This document shows positions 8,101-11,822 of a DNA stretch of 11,822 bases, one piece after another. Every line of letters starts with the position of its first letter. The first letter of the stretch is position 1. Below the pieces are notes generated by a model that did no database searches, was not told the origin of the DNA, and saw nothing but the letters and a program-made list of their open reading frames with translations. The stretch covers positions 1 through 11,822 of the forward strand of contig CAIXPZ010000059.1 in assembly GCA_903921455.1 (NCBI GenBank). The letters are read 5' to 3'. The position numbers and the translations under genes are program-made. This DNA is from an uncultured Verrucomicrobia subdivision 3 bacterium (lineage in GTDB: Bacteria; Verrucomicrobiota; Verrucomicrobiae; Limisphaerales; UBA11358).

Positions 8101-9864
8101 GTCGGCCAGTTGCTGCTGGCAGATCAAGGCAACGCCTGGAGTTGGACCCTCGCCAGCGGCAGCGGCGGCCCGCTGATGCTGGATGCGGGCACGAACGCGC
8201 CGGTCATCAATGTTGTGAATACCAACACGACGATCAGCGCCATGCTCGCGGGCACCAATGGTTTTACCAAGGTTGGCGTGGGCACGCTCACCCTCTCCGG
8301 CGCGAACACCTACACCGGCAGCACCGTTGTGAGCAATGGATCCTTGGTGTGCGTTCAGGACAATGCAGGCTTCAACAACTCGGCTTTCCACGGCTCCCTC
8401 ACCGTCAACGGCGGGGCCACGCTGGTGTTCAGCAACAACGTGACCGGTTGGGGCGGCGGGCTGACAACGCTGAACCTCAATGGCGGAACCGTGACCGGCA
8501 GTGGCGGGCTTGGCTCGTTCTCGGTGATCTACAACCTGACTGGCGGCACCATTACCGGCGCCGCGACATTAGCTCTGGGCAGCTACAATTCTGTTGATGG
8601 GGCAATCAATTCGCTGGCCAGCGCCACCACCTCGGTTATCAATAACAGTCAGGGTGTCATGCTTCGTGGGGACTCCGGGCAGACGGACTATACCTTCACC
8701 ACAGCCTCCGGCATCACCGGCAGCGGGGTGGATTTGGAGATTGATGTGCCAGTTGCGGAACGGACCGGCCCCTGTTCGTTGATCAAGGCTGGCACCGGCA
8801 CGCTGCTCCTCACCGCCACCAACACCTACACCGGCATGACCACGGTGAGCAACGGCACGCTGCTGGTCAACGGCTCGCTCGCGGCCGGCGGAGTGACCGT
8901 CAACCCCGGCGCGACGCTGGGCGGCAATGGCAGCATCGGCGGCACGACCACGGTGGCCGGCACATTGGCTCCCGGCCATAGGGCGAACTTGGGCGCGCTC
9001 GCCTTCGGCACGCTCGTCCAGTCCACCAACCAGACGGTGATGAAAATCACCAAGACCGGCGGCGTGCTGACCAACGACGTGGTGGCATCACCGTCCATTT
9101 CCCTCGCCGGCTCGCTGGTGGTGACCAATATCACGAGCGACACGAACACCTTGGCGGCAGGCGACACCTTTGTGCTCATCAACACCACCGCGCTCGCGGA
9201 TATGCTCACCACCGTCACCCTGCCGAACCTGGACGCGGGCTTGGGCTGGAGCAACTCGATCACCACCGATGGCACCATTCGAATCATCACAACGGCGGCA
9301 CCACCGGGCACCAACGCCTATTTGACAAACCTTGTGATCACGGCAACCCCGGTGGGCGGGCCGTTGGCATTCGCTTACAACACTAATAGCTACGCCGCGA
9401 CGGAAGCCTATGCGAACAACCCGGTGACGGTGACGGCGACGAGCGCGGACACGAACGCGACGGTGCAGTTCAGCTTCAACGGCGGGGCGTATGGGGCGGC
9501 GAGCACCAATGTTGGGAGTCTGACGACCAACCTGGCGTTGAATCCCCCGCTGAACACGGTTTCGGTGCTGGTGACGGCGCCGGATATCACCTCCTCGAAC
9601 CTCTACACGGTGAACGTGGTGCGCCAGCCGAGTTTGGCGGGGGCGGTGCTGACGAACAGCGTGAGCGGGACGAACCTGACGCTGGAGTGGCCCGTGGATC
9701 ATACGGGCTACCGGTTGATGGTGCAGACGAACCTGGGGAAGGGCGTGAGCAGCAACACGAACGACTGGATGGAATATGTGCCGACGCTGACGGGGACCAA
9801 CCAAGCGGTCATCCCGATCGTGAAGACCAACAAATACGAGTTCTATCGGATTGAGTATCCGTAA
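5164..9864 (+). CDS. Giant exported mosaic protein with LamG-like and autotransporter-associated beta-strand repeats
   Basis: A 1566-residue protein predicted to be exported and to form a long beta-helix/beta-sandwich structure on or outside the cell; adhesion or glycan binding is a guess. In order: a signal peptide ending LARA at 35; a LamG/concanavalin-A-like domain (about 36-283, with DGNWHQIACV and IYIDGVQVA); a chitobiase-C-like domain (about 289-371); a beta-helical block opening GGSWATAVNW with two NTYTG repeats (to about 843); a second chitobiase-C-like domain (about 849-926); a second block opening GGGSWATGGNW with two repeats (to about 1378); a cadherin-like beta-sandwich (about 1384-1488); and a C-terminal module (LTLEWPVDHTGYRL to YEFYRIEYP) of a type I recall from other Verrucomicrobiota secreted proteins. 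No outer-membrane barrel and no PEP-CTERM or LPXTG anchor is visible, so the route past the outer membrane is unknown. ATG 5164 and ATG 5182 lie in an 18-base tandem repeat; either could be the start. Confidence 0.88.
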   Translation: MNSKTTMNSKPHLNAILSAVALWIWLALCPGLARADYAGQVLALNPLDYWQLNVPSTSVAITNRGSAGSAANASFVAGASQSAAAGLQPPTYAGFPSGNNCVSNAAPNTSAVGISCGTAGNLSGTTDFTLMAWVRILTANIQANGVTILCQRDSSGSGYNGAYRFELNSAGKVALTAYNGVFEWGGTINSPGSVSDGNWHQIACVRASGAGIIYIDGVQVANVAGTAVSLVSSLGTYIGYNQRDGALSGSSYWGEFKGNLAQVAVFSTALTSTQITNLYSAAFIGTAATPTFSPSPGLYAGATAVTMTAESGSTVFYTTNGTTPNNTSANGGVGTGSATFTVPAASVLTIQTYATNSGKADSLAASGTYTTVPATSWTDTWTNLAGGSWATAVNWTNTVAPGVNLPAYGTDATADFSQLSLSSGLTVTLNGSWIAGTLLFDDKSGSANTWTLNTGTLTLATSTGTPIVSNNVATTLGCVLAGTNGLTKNGNGTLTFSGGNTYTGNTIINGGTLDAAEVTDYSHVWVGSSVTVNSGATFQVGDYFVTGFAQGIGGNTNRPANMVVNDGGSVSLGGYPTYIESLTMNGSGAVTGSGDLRVCANVAATSDASGAPSISFMGLVGGTYTDSGNAHTFTVNHGAGSSSTADLTVGAIDEATSAGATSLIKAGAGTMALTGANTYTGPTTVSNGTLEVTGTLGAGAVTVATNAALAGNSSGIGGAVTIQPGGSLIPTTVTTSNWLGTLTLSSTLALNGSVTFRISKDTGAAADEINGLASVTYGGKLIVTNITTDTNATPLAAGDTFNLFAASGHNGVFTSSVLPPLPAGLNWDLSGLSSGYIQVVNTTPTAIAPTFNPTAGGYVGAQTITISSINSTNSTTIYYSTDNATWSTQTSPATVVVPVNTNETLYAYATAAGYTQSATASATYGTITTPIWLNAGGGSWATGGNWSNNVPATGSGVTADISQLTLTANTTITLDSAPTVGQLLLADQGNAWSWTLASGSGGPLMLDAGTNAPVINVVNTNTTISAMLAGTNGFTKVGVGTLTLSGANTYTGSTVVSNGSLVCVQDNAGFNNSAFHGSLTVNGGATLVFSNNVTGWGGGLTTLNLNGGTVTGSGGLGSFSVIYNLTGGTITGAATLALGSYNSVDGAINSLASATTSVINNSQGVMLRGDSGQTDYTFTTASGITGSGVDLEIDVPVAERTGPCSLIKAGTGTLLLTATNTYTGMTTVSNGTLLVNGSLAAGGVTVNPGATLGGNGSIGGTTTVAGTLAPGHRANLGALAFGTLVQSTNQTVMKITKTGGVLTNDVVASPSISLAGSLVVTNITSDTNTLAAGDTFVLINTTALADMLTTVTLPNLDAGLGWSNSITTDGTIRIITTAAPPGTNAYLTNLVITATPVGGPLAFAYNTNSYAATEAYANNPVTVTATSADTNATVQFSFNGGAYGAASTNVGSLTTNLALNPPLNTVSVLVTAPDITSSNLYTVNVVRQPSLAGAVLTNSVSGTNLTLEWPVDHTGYRLMVQTNLGKGVSSNTNDWMEYVPTLTGTNQAVIPIVKTNKYEFYRIEYP
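6028..8040 (+). repeat. Internal duplication: chitobiase-C-like domain plus GGSW module
   Basis: The pair 'chitobiase-C-like domain then GGSW...NW module' occurs twice in the giant gene. The first runs from 6028 (PTFSPSPGLYAGA) to the module at 6319 (GGSWATAVNW). The second runs from 7708 (PTFNPTAGGYVGA) to the module at 7969 (GGSWATGGNW). Both modules continue with a DATADFSQLSL / VTADISQLTL strand. The units are diverged in DNA, so the duplication is old. The same GGSW module opens the partial gene at the right edge (11229). Confidence 0.75.
6601..8868 (+). repeat. Four autotransporter-associated beta-strand repeats
   Basis: Four copies of a roughly 31-36-residue unit with the pattern L.K.G.GTL.L.G.NTYTG.T.V.NGTL lie at 6601-6708, 7147-7239, 8245-8352 and 8776-8868. 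Each carries the DNA string AACACCTACAC (6661, 7192, 8305, 8821). Copies 1 and 3 follow AGTNG; copies 2 and 4 begin SLIKAG, so the four form two alternating types, consistent with duplication of a two-repeat block. The family motif (PATR type) is found in passenger domains and many Verrucomicrobiota surface proteins. Confidence 0.85.
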
Positions 9865-9893
9865 GTGGAAGATTTGGGGAGAAAGGTTAGGTG

Positions 9894-9927
9894 TGGCGTC
9901 CCCGGCTTTGGGTTGCCGGGGACGCCA
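9894..9927 (+). terminator. Strong hairpin between giant gene and pseudopilin gene
   Basis: GGCGTCCCCGGC (9895-9906) pairs perfectly with GCCGGGGACGCC (9915-9926) around an 8-base loop. T9894:A9927 extends the stem to 13 bp. It starts 30 bases after the giant gene's stop and ends 12 bases before the pseudopilin ATG. The 3' side reads ATGTTCCATTTCC, with no proper T-run, so it is terminator-like but may instead protect the 3' end of the giant mRNA or reduce read-through into the pseudopilin gene. Confidence 0.6.
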
Positions 9928-9939
9928 TGTTCCATTTCC

Positions 9940-10698
9940 ATGAGGAACGAAATCAAAAACAAAAATCGGGCGGATGGGCGCGGTTTTACGTTGATTGAAC
10001 TGCTGGTGGTGATTGCCATCATTGCGATTCTCGCTGGCCTGCTTTTGCCCGCATTGGCTAATGCCAAAGCCAAGGGACAGGCCATAAGCTGTCTGAACAA
10101 CCTAAAGCAACTCAACTTGGGTCACGCCATGTATGTTAACGACTCGAACGGCAAGTCATTTGACTATAACTCCCCGTCTCTGTGGATTGATCTTCTGACG
10201 ACTTCAGCGGGAACTGGAGCAGTCAGCAATGCGCCAATTCGTTTTTGTCCCGTTACCAAGACCCGTGGCACGACGGGTTTTCCTCCTGACATGTATTACG
10301 GCGGATCGAAGACCTATTGGGAGGCAGCCTTCCTGAACCCGGCCAAGCCGCCGCAGGGTGCCTACGGTTACAATGGCTGGCTGTATTCGGATTCGGCGGA
10401 TGTGGCCAGCCTTGGTGCTGGGCCGGTTGCATATTTCTTTGGCTCCCTCACTTCCGTTCGCTCCTCCTCAAAAACCCCGCTGATAGGTGATGCGGTTTGG
10501 GTGGATTCATGGCCGCAGATCGGCGATCCGATCCCAACCGGTCCGGAAGGTGATGGGGCGGGAGGCTTTGGACGGTTTGCTGCGCGGCGCCACAATTTGT
10601 CGATTAATCTTGGTTTCTTGGACGGTTCGGCGAGGCTGATCAAAATCAGTAATTTAAAGCAGGCGGTCTGGTCCAATCAGCCGGGGTGGATGCCGTGA
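9940..10698 (+). CDS. Pseudopilin-like protein, prepilin signal plus H-X9-DG C-terminus
   Basis: A 252-residue protein with a class III (prepilin) signal: basic leader, then G15 before [16 protein letters not shown], with Glu at +5 as needed for assembly. A prepilin peptidase should cut after G15 and methylate Phe16; the long hydrophobic helix stays in the inner membrane. The body resembles type II secretion pseudopilin-like proteins that are expanded in Verrucomicrobiota and Planctomycetota. The C-terminus holds the H-X9-DG signature (His, nine residues, Asp-Gly: [12 protein letters not shown]) followed by [15 protein letters not shown] 9940 is chosen because an upstream in-frame GTG (9865) would bury the prepilin signal behind 25 extra residues and the hairpin. 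No ribosome binding site is visible. The placement after a giant exported protein suggests a link to its secretion, which is inference only. Confidence 0.88.
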   Translation: MRNEIKNKNRADGRGFTLIELLVVIAIIAILAGLLLPALANAKAKGQAISCLNNLKQLNLGHAMYVNDSNGKSFDYNSPSLWIDLLTTSAGTGAVSNAPIRFCPVTKTRGTTGFPPDMYYGGSKTYWEAAFLNPAKPPQGAYGYNGWLYSDSADVASLGAGPVAYFFGSLTSVRSSSKTPLIGDAVWVDSWPQIGDPIPTGPEGDGAGGFGRFAARRHNLSINLGFLDGSARLIKISNLKQAVWSNQPGWMP

Positions 10699-10721
10699 TT
10701 TGCCGCCGCATTGCCTATGTT

Positions 10722-11015
10722 ATGCCGCCACTTTCCCGTTTGAACTTGTTTCCCGTCCTGACCGCCGGGATCTTTCTGCTCGCAAACTCGGCTCCGGCCG
10801 CCATTACCGACGTTGGCCTCCATCAGCTGGGAGAAGCCGGGTCCTGCGGCGTGTCAAACAGCACGATTGGAAACGGAGTCACCCGTCTTGGACGGTTTGC
10901 GGTTCAGCGTCATGATAAGGCTATCAACATCGGCTATCTGGATGGTTACAGAAGGTGGGTCAAGGTGATGGATTTGAAACAATTCGCGTGGTCTTTAGAT
11001 CCCGCTTGGCCGTGA
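10722..11015 (+). CDS. Small exported protein: signal peptide joined to an H-X9-DG tail
   Basis: From ATG 10722 it has 97 residues. A Sec-type signal peptide (MPPLSRLNLFPVLTAGIFLL to SAPAA) is followed by ITDVGLHQLGEAGS, and then by RFAVQRHDKAINIGYLDG and LKQFAWSLDPAWP. The last part repeats the H-X9-DG C-terminus of the preceding pseudopilin ([30 protein letters not shown]), also in DNA (CTTGGACGGTTTGC shared). It has no prepilin signal. The start is uncertain: GTG 10695 overlaps the upstream stop as GTGA and would suit translational coupling, and GTG 10686 is also in frame. The HQLGEAGS stretch resembles the start of Verrucomicrobiota LamG-type secreted proteins as I recall them. The ORF may therefore be a fusion of two gene ends, either a small functional protein or a pseudogene. 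Confidence 0.55.
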   Translation: MPPLSRLNLFPVLTAGIFLLANSAPAAITDVGLHQLGEAGSCGVSNSTIGNGVTRLGRFAVQRHDKAINIGYLDGYRRWVKVMDLKQFAWSLDPAWP

Positions 11016-11066
11016 GTGAAAAATGAGACGGCGGTTCTTCAAACTTGAAATTCAATTGGATTCTAT

Positions 11067-11822
11067 ATGATTTTACTCGTCAATTTCGGCGACTTGAGTT
11101 CGGCGCGTCAAAATGCTTGCCGATTCCAGTCTTCTAATTTCCGGATCGCTTTGCTTTGCAGTCTTTGCCTTCTTTTCTGCGCGGTCAATGTTGCCCTCGC
11201 CGCCAGCGGCACATGGAACAATGCCGCCGGCGGCAGTTGGACCAACGGCGCCAACTGGAGTGGCGGCGTCATCGCCGCCAACACTGACGCCACCGCGGAT
11301 TTCAGCCCGCTCAACCTCATGGCTGACGCCACGGTTACGCTCGACCGCGCCCGCACCGTCGGCAATTTGATTTTCGGCGACACGACGCCGGATCACAACT
11401 GGACGCTGAACACCGGCAGCGCCGGCCCGCTCACGCTCGCCGTTTCCACCGGCGCGCCAACCATCAACGTCAGCAACCAGACTGCGACGCTGGGCTTGGT
11501 GCTGGCGGGCACGCAAGGTCTGGCCAAGACCGGCGCGGGCACGCTGGCGCTCAACGCCGCGAACAGTTTCTCCGGCAGCACAACGGTTTCGCAGGGCACG
11601 GTGACTTTCGGCAACACCAGCGCGTTCGGCAGCAGTGCCATTTCCGTCGGCGGCGGCAGTGGCAACGTGGCGCTGCTGGAAAATGTCGCCGGTTATCTTT
11701 CCGCCAATCTCACCGTCAACAGCCAGTCCGGCGGCACGGTCACGATCGGTGACCTGGGCACGTTCAACGCCGGCAGCACGGTGCACGGTTTCACCGGCAC
11801 GATCACGCTGAACGGCGATGTC
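11067..11822 (+). CDS. Autotransporter-associated beta-strand repeat protein, N-terminal part
   Basis: An open frame of 252 codons runs off the right edge. From ATG 11067 (weak GGA six bases upstream) there is a leader of about 20 residues. A signal-peptide core follows (FRIALLCSLCLLFCAVNVALA, cut near residue 45), so the true start may be later, such as TTG 11094. The mature part opens with SGTWNNAAGGSWTNGANW, then DATADFSPLNL, a pattern matching the two GGSW modules inside the giant upstream protein. A beta-strand repeat follows at about residues 141-190 (LVLAGTQGLAKTGAGTLAL, FSGSTTVSQGTV) and then LTVNSQSGGTVTIG. It is expected to be exported and beta-helical. There is no LamG domain at its N-terminus, unlike the upstream giant. 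Function is unknown; surface display or adhesion is a guess. Confidence 0.82.
   Translation, partial: MILLVNFGDLSSARQNACRFQSSNFRIALLCSLCLLFCAVNVALAASGTWNNAAGGSWTNGANWSGGVIAANTDATADFSPLNLMADATVTLDRARTVGNLIFGDTTPDHNWTLNTGSAGPLTLAVSTGAPTINVSNQTATLGLVLAGTQGLAKTGAGTLALNAANSFSGSTTVSQGTVTFGNTSAFGSSAISVGGGSGNVALLENVAGYLSANLTVNSQSGGTVTIGDLGTFNAGSTVHGFTGTITLNGDV

Noticed and set aside
7132..8391. 419-codon open frame on the - strand inside the giant gene
   Set aside because: Arg/Ala/Gly-rich shadow produced by the GC-rich repeats of the + strand protein; no recognisable motif.
6661..8831. Recurring AACACCTACAC strings as a CRISPR-like or DNA repeat array
   Set aside because: Spacing is irregular (about 500-1100 bases) and each copy encodes the NTYTG core of a protein repeat, so it is coding repetition.
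1..11822. A defence, CRISPR, toxin-antitoxin or secondary-metabolite system
   Set aside because: Both strands were read; every convincing gene is a hydrolase, oxidase subunit, pseudopilin-like or surface-repeat protein, and nothing indicates such a system.

Overview
The window looks like a piece of a Verrucomicrobiota chromosome (Pedosphaera/Limisphaera-like), probably from an environmental or particle-degrading lineage. This is inferred from protein types, not from a marker gene. The signs are a secreted GH29 fucosidase with a discoidin-type tail, giant secreted proteins with autotransporter-associated beta-strand repeats, a pseudopilin with the H-X9-DG C-terminal motif, high GC, and almost no Shine-Dalgarno sequences. 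All convincing genes lie on the + strand; I found no RNA gene, CRISPR array or defence system.

Left part (1-5163). The window opens inside the last 41 codons of what looks like an IS1595/ISXO2-type transposase. A small GC-rich hairpin follows, then a three-gene run: exported alpha-L-fucosidase (224-2053), GlcD-like FAD oxidase (2102-3466) and GlcF-like two-cluster Fe-S protein (3463-4821). The fucosidase and glcD-like genes are 48 bases apart, and the glcD-like and glcF-like genes overlap by four bases (GTGA). A plausible reading is that fucose is released outside the cell and a 2-hydroxy acid such as lactate or glycolate is oxidised inside, but the substrate is not shown by the sequence. The glcF-like gene runs into a decayed copy of the 3' end of a fucosidase-type discoidin domain (about 4782-4933), so its last dozen codons come from foreign sequence. 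A second copy of the GC-rich hairpin and an AT-rich leader follow.

Right part (5164-11822). A 1566-residue exported mosaic protein (LamG-like domain, two chitobiase-C-like domains, two beta-strand-repeat blocks, a cadherin-like sandwich and a C-terminal module) is followed by a strong 13-bp hairpin and a pseudopilin of the H-X9-DG type. Overlapping the end of the pseudopilin is a small ORF that joins an ordinary signal peptide to a second H-X9-DG tail. The window ends inside another beta-strand-repeat protein whose N-terminal module matches those inside the giant protein. This part appears to be a cell-surface or secretome cluster, shaped by duplication and recombination of modules.

The least expected items are the fucosidase-tail remnant fused to glcF, the paired hairpin repeat with a compensatory base-pair change, and the orphan H-X9-DG ORF. 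None amounts to a clearly new system; they are leads.
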